DNA of 64,000 nt from Lolliginicoccus lacisalsi (GTDB lineage Bacteria > Actinomycetota > Actinomycetes > Mycobacteriales > Mycobacteriaceae), in the NCBI RefSeq assembly GCF_014841105.1, contig NZ_JACYWE010000003.1, positions 145,288 to 209,287 of the forward strand, written 5' to 3'. The first letter of the stretch is position 1; each line of letters starts with the position of its first letter. Made by a program: the position numbers and the translations under genes. Positions 1-8,761 of this stretch are shown one piece after another. The notes below the pieces were generated by a model. The model did not search any database. It was not told the DNA's origin and saw nothing but the letters and a program-made list of their open reading frames with translations.

Positions 1-476
1 GTCGCGATGCCACCAATGATGCTCAGCATCACCACGCCCACCAGGCCCGCCAGCAGCAGCGCCCAGCTCTCGGGCGCCGGTGCGCCCAGTAGCGTGAAGG
101 CACCCAGCACGAGCGCGCCCACGACCATGCCGATCACCAGGTACGGCGCGGCGAGCGCCAGCACCATCTGCACCGGCGACAGCTCCGTGGTGCGCAATGC
201 CTTGAACACGTGGGACTCGCGGCGCACCGCGATCACGATCGCCAGCGCCGAGGCCACCGACATCGTCACCAGCACCGGCGTTGTCGAGGCGACCATCGTG
301 CCCCACACCGCGCGATCATCGGATTCCACGACCGTCGCCAGGAGGATCGCCATGACCGGGCCGAACGCCAGCATCGCCAGCACCATCCGCTGCTTGAATG
401 TGTAGCGGACCTCGAACAATGACATCCGGGCCACCCGCTTCGCCGGGGACAGCGGGGCTATTGTCTGCGCGCTCAT
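1..476 (-). CDS. ABC-2 type transporter permease, 3' end outside window
   Basis: Partial gene: only the N-terminal 158 or so residues are in the window. The start ATG (476-474) overlaps the TGA of the upstream ATPase gene in an ATGA, so the two are translationally coupled. The visible part has a short cytoplasmic N-terminus (MSAQTIAPLSPAKRVARMSL), then several hydrophobic spans with charged residues between them, as in ABC-2 permeases of drug exporters (DrrB/NodJ type). No catalytic motif is expected. Together with the ATPase it would form an efflux pump of the plasma membrane; the substrate cannot be read from the sequence. Confidence 0.82.
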   Translation of the reverse strand, partial: MSAQTIAPLSPAKRVARMSLFEVRYTFKQRMVLAMLAFGPVMAILLATVVESDDRAVWGTMVASTTPVLVTMSVASALAIVIAVRRESHVFKALRTTELSPVQMVLALAAPYLVIGMVVGALVLGAFTLLGAPAPESWALLLAGLVGVVMLSIIGGIA

Positions 477-1393
477 GCCTGACCTCCTGCGATCTGATGG
501 AACACTTCATCGAGCGAAGCCGGATTGGCGCGGATCATTCCCAGCTCCACCCCCGCCTCGTCGGCCTGCTGCACCAACCACAGCATCGACCGCTGCTGGT
601 CCGCGGCCTCCACCACCCCCGTCGGCTTGCCGCGCTGATCACCGACCGTGATCGACACCCCCGCGGGAGGCTGCGGCCACCACCCCGGCGGCGCGGAAAC
701 CACCTCCGCCACCACGCGCGCCGGACGGCTCGCCAGCACTTCCTCCAGCGTCCCCTCCACGGCGAGCACGCCCTCATGCACGATGCCGACCCGGTCAGCG
801 AGCTGCTCCGCCTCCTCCAGGTAATGCGTCGTCAACAGCACCGTCGATCCCGCCGCCTTCAGATCACCAATGACCTGCCACATGCGCTTGCGCGACTCCG
901 GATCCAGGCCGGTCGTCGGCTCATCAAGGATGATCAGCTCCGGGCTGCCCCACATCGCCAGCGCCAGATCCAGTCGGCGCCGCTCGCCACCCGACAAGCT
1001 CTGCACCGCAGTGCCCGTCTTGTGCGCCAGATCCACCCGCTCCAGCACCCGTGCGGCATCATCGCGCCGCGACGACAAGCCAGCATGCAGGTTCACCGTC
1101 TCCCGCACCGAGATCTCGCCGAAGTGACCACCCTGCTGCAGCACCACGCCAGTCCCGCGCCGCACCACATCAGGCTGCTCCCGCGGATCGCGCCCGAACA
1201 CCCGCACCGAACCACCAGACCGTTGCCGGAACCCCTGCACCATCTCGAGAGTGGTCGTCTTGCCCGCGCCATTCGTGCCCAGCAGCGCGAAGCACTCGCC
1301 CCGCACCGCCCCGAACGAAACACCGCGGACCGCCAGGAAGTCGCCATACCGGCACTCCAGCGAATCCACCTCCACAACCAGTTCATTGCTCAT
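473..1393 (-). CDS. ABC transporter ATP-binding protein, drug-exporter type
   Basis: 306 residues, the usual size for the DrrA/CcmA-like ATPase subunit. Visible motifs in order: Walker A LLGTNGAGKTTT (about residues 37-48), signature LSGGERRRL, Walker B ELIILDEPTTGLD, and H-loop TTHY. The C-terminal 80 residues after the H-loop are the regulatory tail typical of drug exporters. It powers the permease encoded just downstream through a 4-bp ATGA overlap. No regulator gene is adjacent; the 337-bp gap upstream holds a long inverted repeat that could carry control signals. Substrate unknown. Confidence 0.93.
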   Translation of the reverse strand: MSNELVVEVDSLECRYGDFLAVRGVSFGAVRGECFALLGTNGAGKTTTLEMVQGFRQRSGGSVRVFGRDPREQPDVVRRGTGVVLQQGGHFGEISVRETVNLHAGLSSRRDDAARVLERVDLAHKTGTAVQSLSGGERRRLDLALAMWGSPELIILDEPTTGLDPESRKRMWQVIGDLKAAGSTVLLTTHYLEEAEQLADRVGIVHEGVLAVEGTLEEVLASRPARVVAEVVSAPPGWWPQPPAGVSITVGDQRGKPTGVVEAADQQRSMLWLVQQADEAGVELGMIRANPASLDEVFHQIAGGQA

Positions 1394-1730
1394 GACTCTT
1401 ATGGTCTTCGGTTTTCGGGCCTCGCAGTAGAGCAGCGCATCACGAGAAAACGGGAGGAATGCACGGGCGAGGCATGACAGGTGTCATGGGGGTGTGATGT
1501 GCCGTGGGTCCGTGGCTCCGGGCGAATTTGCTAGCTGATGTCACGCGACACGCCGCGACACGGTCTGTTTGGCGTGACATTAGCTAGCAGATGCTGTGGG
1601 GCAGGTTGGAGCAGAGGCGGTTGGGCGCCTCGGTTGTGGTGCATCACACAGTGGAGTGGTGGAACCATCGTCGCTCGGATTGCGTCCTACTTCCCAAGGC
1701 GAGTGCTGGCAACGATAAAAGGGGACGGGC
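1394..1730. other. Divergent intergenic region with a long inverted repeat
   Basis: 337 bp between two divergent genes (ABC ATPase leftward, DUF3558 lipoprotein rightward). No ORF here looks real. It should contain both promoters, but I cannot fix -10/-35 boxes with confidence. The clear structure is the inverted repeat at 1530-1588, listed separately. Confidence 0.6.
1530..1588. repeat. 17-bp inverted repeat, 25-nt spacer
   Basis: Arm 1 (1530-1546, GCTAGCTGATGTCACGC) and arm 2 (1572-1588, GCGTGACATTAGCTAGC) are reverse complements with one mismatch. Total span 59 bp. It lies between two divergent gene starts, so a terminator is unlikely for either flanking gene. It could be an operator, a replication or recombination site, or a small structured RNA. 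Confidence 0.75.
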
Positions 1731-2303
1731 ATGCGGGGAGTCGGGGTGGGAGCGGGCTTGGTGCTGGCGGCGGGGCTGCTGGTGGGGTGCGCGCTGCCGG
1801 GAGAGTCCGAGTCCGGCGGGTCGACCTCGATCGCTGCGCCAACATCGACCGGGCCTGTGCGCCCGCCGGCGTTGTTTGACCCGTGTACTGATATCCCCGA
1901 CGAGGCGCTGGAAGCGGTGGATGTGGAGCGGGACTCGCAGTACATGAGCATCTATGGCAACGCCAAAATCTCCGGGGAGCACTGGGACGATCACCGCGAG
2001 TGCGCCTGGTGGGGCGAGGACCATCGCATCTGGATCGCCTCGGAGATGCGCTCGCTCGACGAGGTGCGCCAGCGCCCTATCGCCTCGGAAATCACCGAGG
2101 TGGTGATCAACGGGCGTGCCGGGATACGCAGCAACCTCAAGTCGTGCGGGGCGTTCCTATGCGCGGAGATCGCCCTGCCCACGGGGGAGGGCACGGTGTG
2201 GGTGAACCTGAACTTCGCGGTCTCGGCTGATCCATCGTTGCACGCCAACGAGGAGGTCATCCGCTACACGACGTTGCTCGAGCCGTATCTGCCCGCCCGC
2301 TAG
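1731..2303 (+). CDS. DUF3558-type lipoprotein
   Basis: 190 residues. The first 20 residues form a lipoprotein signal with lipobox LVGC (Cys20). A low-complexity Ser/Thr/Pro linker follows, then a globular domain beginning DPCTDIPDEAL and containing CAWW and SCGAFLC. The DPC...C pattern and size match DUF3558, a mycolata-specific envelope lipoprotein family with no fixed biochemical role. The start ATG follows a purine-rich AAAAGGGGAC. It is the first gene of a rightward cluster with type VII-like cargo genes; the next starts 33 bp on, so co-transcription is likely. The family assignment is from pattern memory, not a search. Confidence 0.75.
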   Translation: MRGVGVGAGLVLAAGLLVGCALPGESESGGSTSIAAPTSTGPVRPPALFDPCTDIPDEALEAVDVERDSQYMSIYGNAKISGEHWDDHRECAWWGEDHRIWIASEMRSLDEVRQRPIASEITEVVINGRAGIRSNLKSCGAFLCAEIALPTGEGTVWVNLNFAVSADPSLHANEEVIRYTTLLEPYLPAR

Positions 2304-2336
2304 ACAACCGCCCAACTGCCAGGGGGAACCACCACG

Positions 2337-4145
2337 ATGTCGTCACCGATCACCAGCGCCGGGGGGCTGCTCGAGCTCGACCCGGCCACCCTCGACCGCG
2401 CCATCACCGCCTGCGAGCAACTCGCGACCGACCTGGTCCGCGCCAGGAACGGTCGCATCCGCACGTTTCCCTCGGCTAGCCTGCGCTTGGGTACCCTGCC
2501 CTCGGCTCATGCCCTGGCCAGGGCCTACGGCGCCTTGTGGGATGGCGGGGAAGCCTCGCTCGATGGCATCGTCACCTCCCACGTCTCCATCGCCGAGGCG
2601 ATGGCGGCCACTCTGGCCTCCGCGCGTGACCAGCTGACTGGCACCGATAGGGAGGCCGCCGCGGCGCTCGCCGAGCTCGAGGCGCTGGCCAAGCAGGGCG
2701 GGACGGGGGCGGTGCTGGCCAAGAGCCTGCTGCCCAGCACCGATGTGGCGAGCACCGGTCAGGCGGGAACCGGGCCGATTGAGGCCCTGGCCAAGCAGGG
2801 TGGCACCGGCGCGGTGCTGGCCAAGAGCTTGCTCGCTGCTGCGGCGGCGGTATTCAACCTCAGCCCCCGCTCGCCGGGCTACCACGCGCTGCCGGTGGCG
2901 GTCACCGAGCCGTTCGGGACGATGGGGCATGCCGAGATCGCCGCGGCCGCCACCGCGCTGGCTGCCGACCTCGACAGCCTGATGAACTTCGCGGACTCGT
3001 GGAAGCTCGCTGCAACGGGCCTCACGGAGGCTGCCGAGGATGCCGCGGCGGGCCTGCGCGTGCTGCCCGGCGGGCTGTCGGGGGAACTGGCTGACCGGAT
3101 GATCGCCGCGATCGAGGACCACCTGGTCAGCCTCGTCACGCTGGGATCTGTGGCGGATGAGATCGGCGGCAAGCTCGACATTACGGTCCAGGGGTTGTCG
3201 GACGCGGCGCGGGCAGTACCGGAGGTGCCGACGATGAGCGCAGCGGATGTGGCGGACCCGACAGGAGCATCGCAGGCGCGGCTGGCCGCGGAGCAGCAGG
3301 CGGCGCTGGAACTCGCTCGCGACGCGATGGAGCTTCGGTACCGGCCGGTGGTCAACGATGCTGCGGACCGTGTGCCGCTGCTGCCGTCGCCGGACGTGCC
3401 CACCAGCGGCGATGGTGCCGTCACGGCTGGTCCGGGTATCGCGCCACAGGCGGGCAGCGGGCCAGGCACGGGGGAGCGGGGGCCCGGCGGGGCCGGAAGC
3501 GGAGCATCAGGTAGTGGCGGTGCCGCCGCGGATGCGGGCAGCAGCCTGGCAGCCGGTTCGGGTGAGGGCGCTCCCGGTGATGCCCGTCTGGGCCACCACA
3601 GCGAGCCGACTACCCTCCCGGCCGGTACGCAGCCCGCGGGCCTGGCCACGGCCGGTGGCGAAGCGAGCACAGCACCACGGCCGGGCACCGGTGCCGGTCC
3701 AGGCATGGGCGCGGGAGCGGTAGCGGGCCCTGGTGGCCAGCCCGGCGCTGCGGGCGCGGGCGGACCAGCCGGTGGCGCGCTGGCTGGTGGCCCGGTATCT
3801 GGTGGTGGCGCATCGCGCGGCATTGCGCAGGGGGCGTCGCCCAGCGGACCAGGAAGGCCGCCCAGCAGCAGCGGCGGCACCGCGAGGCTTCCCGGAGGAT
3901 CCCTGCCGCCAACCACGACCGGCGCCGCCACCACTGCACCCAGCGCTCCAGGCACCAATTCCCGTCCGATGATGGGCGGCATGGCTCCGATGGCACCGAT
4001 GGCAGGTGGAGGCGCCGCTGGGGGCCAGGGGCACACTCCGGCGTCGTACCTCACCTCCAAGCGCAACGGCCGCGCCCTGATCGGGGACCTGCCCCGCACG
4101 CCGCGGATCATTATCAGCGGGTCCGACGACATCTTCGAGGAGTAG
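2337..4145 (+). CDS. EspB/PPE-like secreted protein with Gly/Ala/Pro-rich tail
   Basis: 602 residues in two parts. Residues about 1-350 are Ala-rich helices with a LWDGGEAS (W-x-G) turn near residue 70, as in the helix hairpins of WXG100/PPE/EspB proteins. Residues about 350-590 are a low-complexity Gly/Ala/Pro/Ser tail. A 53-bp segment is duplicated inside the gene (2679-2731 and 2781-2833), giving EALAKQGGTGAVLAKSLL twice, 34 residues apart. There is no N-terminal signal peptide. The EspC-like and WXG-like genes that follow suggest export by a type VII (ESX) system encoded elsewhere. Exact family uncertain; EspB-like is an inference from architecture. Confidence 0.6.
   Translation: MSSPITSAGGLLELDPATLDRAITACEQLATDLVRARNGRIRTFPSASLRLGTLPSAHALARAYGALWDGGEASLDGIVTSHVSIAEAMAATLASARDQLTGTDREAAAALAELEALAKQGGTGAVLAKSLLPSTDVASTGQAGTGPIEALAKQGGTGAVLAKSLLAAAAAVFNLSPRSPGYHALPVAVTEPFGTMGHAEIAAAATALAADLDSLMNFADSWKLAATGLTEAAEDAAAGLRVLPGGLSGELADRMIAAIEDHLVSLVTLGSVADEIGGKLDITVQGLSDAARAVPEVPTMSAADVADPTGASQARLAAEQQAALELARDAMELRYRPVVNDAADRVPLLPSPDVPTSGDGAVTAGPGIAPQAGSGPGTGERGPGGAGSGASGSGGAAADAGSSLAAGSGEGAPGDARLGHHSEPTTLPAGTQPAGLATAGGEASTAPRPGTGAGPGMGAGAVAGPGGQPGAAGAGGPAGGALAGGPVSGGGASRGIAQGASPSGPGRPPSSSGGTARLPGGSLPPTTTGAATTAPSAPGTNSRPMMGGMAPMAPMAGGGAAGGQGHTPASYLTSKRNGRALIGDLPRTPRIIISGSDDIFEE
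2679..2833 (+). repeat. In-gene direct duplication, 2 x 53 bp
   Basis: Copies at 2679-2731 and 2781-2833 are 102 bp apart, which keeps the reading frame. Most differences are third-position, so the repeated peptide is identical over 18 residues. This indicates an old in-frame duplication held under protein-level selection. Confidence 0.85.
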
Positions 4146-4168
4146 CCCTGGCAGCAGGCTCGAAAACG

Positions 4169-4225
4169 CCTATGAAACGCAACAAATCGCGCTCGCAGTT
4201 GGAGCAAATTGTGGAGTCTCATAGG
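4169..4225. repeat. 10-bp inverted repeat in a lower-GC gap
   Basis: Arms CCTATGAAAC (4169-4178) and GTCTCATAGG (4216-4225) pair with one mismatch. The 229-bp gap between the EspB-like and EspC-like genes is poorer in G+C than its surroundings. The left arm with its flanks (AACGCCTATGAAACGC) faintly resembles the 50-bp inverted-repeat family found elsewhere in the window. Confidence 0.4.
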
Positions 4226-4374
4226 CCATCGCCATGAACCCAGCGCCACCAGCAGCGAAAAGTGTCAAGTCGCCAACCAGTGACAGACGCCACAGGCCCT
4301 GACGGAACCAACCGCGGATCCAGCACGTCCAATCTCTTGAGCCAAACAAGGGGATCTAAACAGGGGGATCAATC

Positions 4375-4731
4375 GTGACCGCGCCGATGCATGGGGAGGA
4401 GCGTCGTCCCGTTGCCGCCGAGGGCAGTGCGGGCGTGCTGCACGTCGAGCCGGAGTTCCTGCGGCTGGTCGCTGGCAGGTTCCGTGACCATGCGACCACG
4501 GTCGAGGGCCTCGATCCAGCGGCTGGGCTGGGCGCACTCGCGGCGGACCTGCCCGGGTCATCGAGCGCAGCCTCTGTTCCTTATGCGGCGGGACTGATCG
4601 ACCAGGCGATCCAGATCATCGCAGATAGGGCGCATGCGTTGGGCGACCTGGCGCACGGCACGGCGGAGGACTACGACCTCACCGAGGACCGCTTCACCGC
4701 TGATCTCGGCTCGTTCGGTGGCGGCTCATGA
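4375..4731 (+). CDS. EspC-like type VII secretion-associated protein
   Basis: 118 residues. After a short polar N-terminus comes LHVEPEFLRLVAGRFRDHATTVEGL, a helix, then a second helix region PYAAGLIDQAIQIIADRAHALGDLAHGTAEDYDLTEDRF. The YDLTE stretch fits the YxxxD/E export signal of ESX substrates, placed after the second helix as in EspC/EspF-type proteins (about 100 residues). The GTG start at 4375 follows a purine-rich AAACAGGGGGATCAATC. Its stop overlaps the next start (ATGA at 4728-4731), so it is probably translated together with the large downstream protein, as expected for secretion partners. Confidence 0.72.
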   Translation: MTAPMHGEERRPVAAEGSAGVLHVEPEFLRLVAGRFRDHATTVEGLDPAAGLGALAADLPGSSSAASVPYAAGLIDQAIQIIADRAHALGDLAHGTAEDYDLTEDRFTADLGSFGGGS

Positions 4732-7022
4732 TCACTCGTGCCGTAGTAATGCAGTGGCGCATGGACTCGATCCCCCGGCACGCCGAAGCGATCGACAACG
4801 CCGGTGGCGCGCTGTTCAGCAGCGGCAAGGCCATGAACGAGAAGTTCACGCAGCTCACCGAGGCGTGGGAGGGGGATGCCAGCACTGCAGCAGGGGAGCG
4901 CGCGGCCGACGAATGGCAGCAGACCCGCACGATCGCGACGATGATCGAGGACGTCGCCGAGGACATCAAGCGCGCGCATTTCACGCTCGGTTCGACATGC
5001 GCGGCCCTGCAGGATCTCGTCCGCGAGATCGGCGCGCAGTCCGCGACGGTCACTGATTCCTGGCAGGTCCAAGCGCTCGCGGACGTCGATAAGGGCGTGG
5101 TCACTGCCTGGCAGACCCGGATCAATCATCTCGTCGGTGATCTCACGGCCCAGGACGATGCCTTGGCGGCACGGCTTGACGCGTTCATCGACGAGTTCGG
5201 GCAGGCCATGCCGCAGAACTCGGGACATGACTCAGGAGAGGGAGCCAGGCTTGGGGGTGCCCTCGCTGCGGCCATCACCACCAACATCCCCTACGACAGC
5301 ATCTATGGGCGCATCCCCACCGAGCTTGCTCGGAGCATCGGCGAGCACCTCGAGGAGGTTGGCCTCACGCCTCGGCAGCTGGAGGCTCTCGCAGCGGGCG
5401 AGCCAGTCGCAGCTTCGCCTGACCAACTGATGTTCATGAACAACTTTGTCGAGCACGCGGGCATGAATGGTCTCCTCGCGCTCAGCAGGCACTACGCCGA
5501 TGGGGGAACCGAGGTGGGCGCAGCGCACCAGACCTCGCTGGCGAACGCTCTCCTGACAGTGTCGAACGAGAACGTCGGCACCGGCATCGCAGTCGGTGAA
5601 ATCCGCGGACCAGGTGGATTCGATCAGCTCCCGGACGATCTGCAGGAGCTCATCCATTGGAACCGCGATGCGGACCGCTATCCCGGCGCGAGCGAAATGA
5701 CGGCGCTCAGGGACTTCGCCGACCTTCTCGAAGCTTCGGATGCCACATATACGCCGGGTGAGGAACTCGGTGCTCATCTTGTCGACAGGGCCGCGGACTT
5801 CCACGTCCTCGGATACGAGGCCGAGCATCATGTCCTCGAACCAAGGACAAACCCCTATCCCATGCGCGGCGAGTATGACGGGATAGCGCACACCTTCACC
5901 GAGATCGGCACTCGCAATGAGGATTCCTCCGCCGCGATCCTCACCGGCGTCTACAGCGATGGGCGCGAACTGCTCGGATACGACCGCGATACGGCTGTTG
6001 GCTGGCTGCTCCTCGAAGGCGGCGAGCCAGCAGAAAAGCTGATCGACTGGATCCAGGACGACGCGACATCGCCCAACCTGGACACAGCGCAACGAGCCGG
6101 GGAAGCGGCATTCGGCCTCGCGAGCGCCATTTCCTCCGATGGCTCCGGAATCAACGGCAACAATCACAACGCATTCCTCAATCTGCCCGATCGCGACGGG
6201 CAATCCCTCGGCCAGCACGACCCCAGCATGACGCGCACCATAGCGAACGCATTGACGCCGTACATCGCCAACATCGGACTCATCGAACAAGGATTGCTCA
6301 CCACCCGAGGATTCTCGGACATGGTCGAGGAGGATTCCATGCGCCTGTTCTCGGTCATCGACAGCAACCCAGAAGTGGCCGAGGACTGGAACGGCAGCGT
6401 GTACATGGCCATCAAGGAAATCGAGGATCGCTACGTCGCCAGCATGCTCTACGAGGATCAGTCCTTGATCTCGCTCGGAGGCGTGGTCGGCAGGCTCCAG
6501 GAGTACGTCGTGGAGGGATACCTGGGCGAAGTCGAAGATCGCAACGCTGACCGGCAGGAAGCCGTGGATGCGCAGCGCGCCGCGATCGAGCGAACAGGCA
6601 CGATCACCGGCTCGGTATTGTCGTTCCTGCCCTACGCCGGGCCTGCCATGGGCGGGGCTACCTCCCTGCTGGCCGATGGCTATTCCAGCCACAGCGTGCC
6701 CAATGTCGAGCCCATGGATATCGAGACCGGAGCGCGCTCCAACCATGTCGACGCCCGCCACTACTACAACCTCCTTGTGTCGCTCGATGCGCGCGGAGCG
6801 CTGGAGGCCGACGAGCGCGTCGACAAGTATCGCGGTGCCGATGGCGCATTCCTGCCCTACGATGATGCTTTATTCGTGGAGAACGCACGGTCGAGCGAGT
6901 CAGCAAAAGCTGATAAATTTGAGGAAAATATCTACTTTGCCCTCGACGATCAGGGTCATGAAGTTAGCGAATTCATTAGCAAGATCAGAACCACGAAAGA
7001 TGATCTAGAGGCGCCGAGATGA
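4728..7022 (+). CDS. Large WXG-like / TPR-repeat-region protein, putative T7SS effector
   Basis: 764 residues. Residues about 1-165 are helical with a WEG motif (LTEAWEGDAS, near residue 47), typical of WXG100-type N-termini. The middle (about 190-620) is an Asp/Glu-rich helical region resembling the TPR-repeat-region proteins of Rhodococcus/Gordonia ESX loci. Residues about 615-645 hold a small hydrophobic Gly-rich stretch. The last 55 codons are clearly poorer in G+C than the rest (from about 6860). The gene overlaps both neighbours by ATGA. I infer an exported, possibly polymorphic toxin-like protein whose partner is the lipoprotein downstream. No nuclease or other toxin motif is recognisable. 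Confidence 0.6.
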   Translation: MITRAVVMQWRMDSIPRHAEAIDNAGGALFSSGKAMNEKFTQLTEAWEGDASTAAGERAADEWQQTRTIATMIEDVAEDIKRAHFTLGSTCAALQDLVREIGAQSATVTDSWQVQALADVDKGVVTAWQTRINHLVGDLTAQDDALAARLDAFIDEFGQAMPQNSGHDSGEGARLGGALAAAITTNIPYDSIYGRIPTELARSIGEHLEEVGLTPRQLEALAAGEPVAASPDQLMFMNNFVEHAGMNGLLALSRHYADGGTEVGAAHQTSLANALLTVSNENVGTGIAVGEIRGPGGFDQLPDDLQELIHWNRDADRYPGASEMTALRDFADLLEASDATYTPGEELGAHLVDRAADFHVLGYEAEHHVLEPRTNPYPMRGEYDGIAHTFTEIGTRNEDSSAAILTGVYSDGRELLGYDRDTAVGWLLLEGGEPAEKLIDWIQDDATSPNLDTAQRAGEAAFGLASAISSDGSGINGNNHNAFLNLPDRDGQSLGQHDPSMTRTIANALTPYIANIGLIEQGLLTTRGFSDMVEEDSMRLFSVIDSNPEVAEDWNGSVYMAIKEIEDRYVASMLYEDQSLISLGGVVGRLQEYVVEGYLGEVEDRNADRQEAVDAQRAAIERTGTITGSVLSFLPYAGPAMGGATSLLADGYSSHSVPNVEPMDIETGARSNHVDARHYYNLLVSLDARGALEADERVDKYRGADGAFLPYDDALFVENARSSESAKADKFEENIYFALDDQGHEVSEFISKIRTTKDDLEAPR

Positions 7023-7750
7023 AAGTGCAGATCAATATGCGTTGGTCAGGAATCGCTTGTGCGACTCTATCCACTGTGTTGCTAGCCACTGCTTGTGCCG
7101 AGGGTCCACCGGCGGCTGAGGTGGCGTTCGATCGCGCGTGCATATCGTACCCAGGAGATTTCACTTTATTGACCTACAATCTAGTTTTGTACGTGCAGGA
7201 GACTGAAGGACTAGGTCAGTTCAACAGCGACTTTGCTAGCTATCTGGATGAATCGGGGAATCTCTTGCCGCTAGAGGAAGCGCTCGTGCGGAATAACCAT
7301 CCGCAGGGCGGGACGCGTGGCTACGAGAAGATCGATGAAACCATGGTGCACTACCTGACCTCCGTGGGCTTCCACGACCGTCCGCTGCGATACGGGTTTG
7401 CCGAGGCGATGCAGGACACCCGTGACGGCGAGCAACGGATCACCGATGACTATCTCCTGTATGCGATCGCGGCAGTCAACGAGGAGTACCTCGCCAAGCG
7501 ACCGAATGCCCTGTTCGCCCTGCTGCCGACCTCGCCGATCCTGGATCCGTTCCGTAGCGAGGACGGGCTGATGCCGTACGAGGAGGCGCTCGCGCTGGTC
7601 AATCCCACCGATGATCCGGCTATCGGGCATACGACGTTGACGCGCATCCTGACGGAGTACTTCGTGCCCCACGATATCCCTGTGGACGTGGTGATCGATA
7701 CGTATCGGGACGTGACCAGCGACTGCATCGTCAAGCAGGTGTCGGAGTGA
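7019..7750 (+). CDS. Putative lipoprotein, possible immunity partner
   Basis: 243 residues. An N-terminal hydrophobic segment ends in LLATAC (Cys26), a weak lipobox. The body is acidic and has no family I recognise. Two stretches, SGNLLPLEEAL (about 79-89) and EDGLMPYEEAL (about 181-191), echo ADGAFLPYDDAL near the C-terminus of the preceding large protein. The start overlaps that gene's stop (ATGA). The 5' third is AT-richer than the genome norm, continuing the compositional dip of the upstream gene's 3' end. Position, coupling and shared motif suggest a functional pair. Confidence 0.6.
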   Translation: MKVQINMRWSGIACATLSTVLLATACAEGPPAAEVAFDRACISYPGDFTLLTYNLVLYVQETEGLGQFNSDFASYLDESGNLLPLEEALVRNNHPQGGTRGYEKIDETMVHYLTSVGFHDRPLRYGFAEAMQDTRDGEQRITDDYLLYAIAAVNEEYLAKRPNALFALLPTSPILDPFRSEDGLMPYEEALALVNPTDDPAIGHTTLTRILTEYFVPHDIPVDVVIDTYRDVTSDCIVKQVSE

Positions 7751-8084
7751 GGGGGAGCCGCATTCGTCGAAACCTCCGGCGACTGGTAGCTCCGTTTAAG
7801 CGAGCGTGTTAAGCCGGTTCTCTCTACTAGGCCTCATGAAATGTTTCCCAAGGCGGAGTGACCCCTGCGAGCTTCCGGCCTGTGCCGAGGGAATAGCCAA
7901 TAGAGCAGGATTGAAGTGCATAAGCAGGTCGCAGCCGACCGCGGCGAAGGCCCGTGGCCAAGGCCGCGCTCGCGCATGCCGACAGCCAATCGGCGGAGCC
8001 AACCCACGTGTCATGCTGTGCGCGAATCTCGACCGGACTACCGTCACCCTCACCGAATGAATCAAGGCTAGGAGGGAAACGACG
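7751..8084. other. Intergenic region, nothing identified
   Basis: 334 bp between the type VII-like operon and an unrelated gene. Short ORFs on both strands lack ribosome sites and recognisable products. I see no strong hairpin. The promoter of the next gene should lie near its right end. Confidence 0.5.
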
Positions 8085-8516
8085 ATGGCTACAGAGGGCT
8101 TCTCCGCGCAAGAGCGCGAAGCGATGAAGCAACGCGGCGCCGAGCTTAAGAAGGAAGCAAGCCGTGGGCGAGGCAAGAAGGCAGCTGCCGACGAAGCGGA
8201 CCTGCTTGAGAAGATCGAGCAGATGGCCGAACCTGACCGATCGTTGGCCGAGCGAATCCACCAGCTCGTCACCGGCAACGCCCCGGAACTGTCCCCGAAG
8301 CTCTGGTACGGGCAGCCCGCATATGCGAGTAAGGGCACGGTCGTGTGCTTCTTCCGCAGCGGCCAGGATGACAAAGACCGGTACTCCACTTTCGGCTTCA
8401 CCCCCGACGCCAACCTCGACGAGGGTGGTTTCTGGCCAACCTCCTACGCAGTGGCCGAGTTGGATGACAAGGCTGAGGAAGCCATCGCTGCGCTCGTCAA
8501 GAAGGCTGTGGGCTGA
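8085..8516 (+). CDS. DUF1801 / YdhG-like small protein
   Basis: 143 residues. A strong ribosome site (AGGAGG, 8070s) precedes the ATG. A basic, Lys/Arg-rich N-terminal segment (about 10-40) leads into a compact domain with GNAPELSPKLWYGQPAYASKGTVVCFF, the WYGxPAY-type core of DUF1801 proteins (YdhG-like, distantly related to frataxin-type iron chaperones). Function in actinobacteria is not established. It stands alone, with gaps of over 240 bp on both sides. Confidence 0.75.
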   Translation: MATEGFSAQEREAMKQRGAELKKEASRGRGKKAAADEADLLEKIEQMAEPDRSLAERIHQLVTGNAPELSPKLWYGQPAYASKGTVVCFFRSGQDDKDRYSTFGFTPDANLDEGGFWPTSYAVAELDDKAEEAIAALVKKAVG

Positions 8517-8761
8517 CTCCCGGCTTCGGGGCAGAGATTGGGTCTCAACAAGCAACGGGGTAATCGACTTCTCCAATCCTCCAGGACGCCAATCAGCACC
8601 CTCCTCAAGAGCGCGGCATGACAAAGCCATTGGCGCTGTGCGACTACGCCCTGCATAGCGGCGTCCGCCGTGGTCCCCACCCCCACCAACCCAACCCCCG
8701 TGTTTGAAACCCGCGACGCCGGGAAGCCTCCGTGTGACCGACAACCAGGAGGTGCTTGCTA

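Noticed and set aside
1731..7750. Complete ESX secretion locus
   Set aside because: Only cargo-like genes are present; no EccB/C/D/E, EspG or mycosin gene is in the window.
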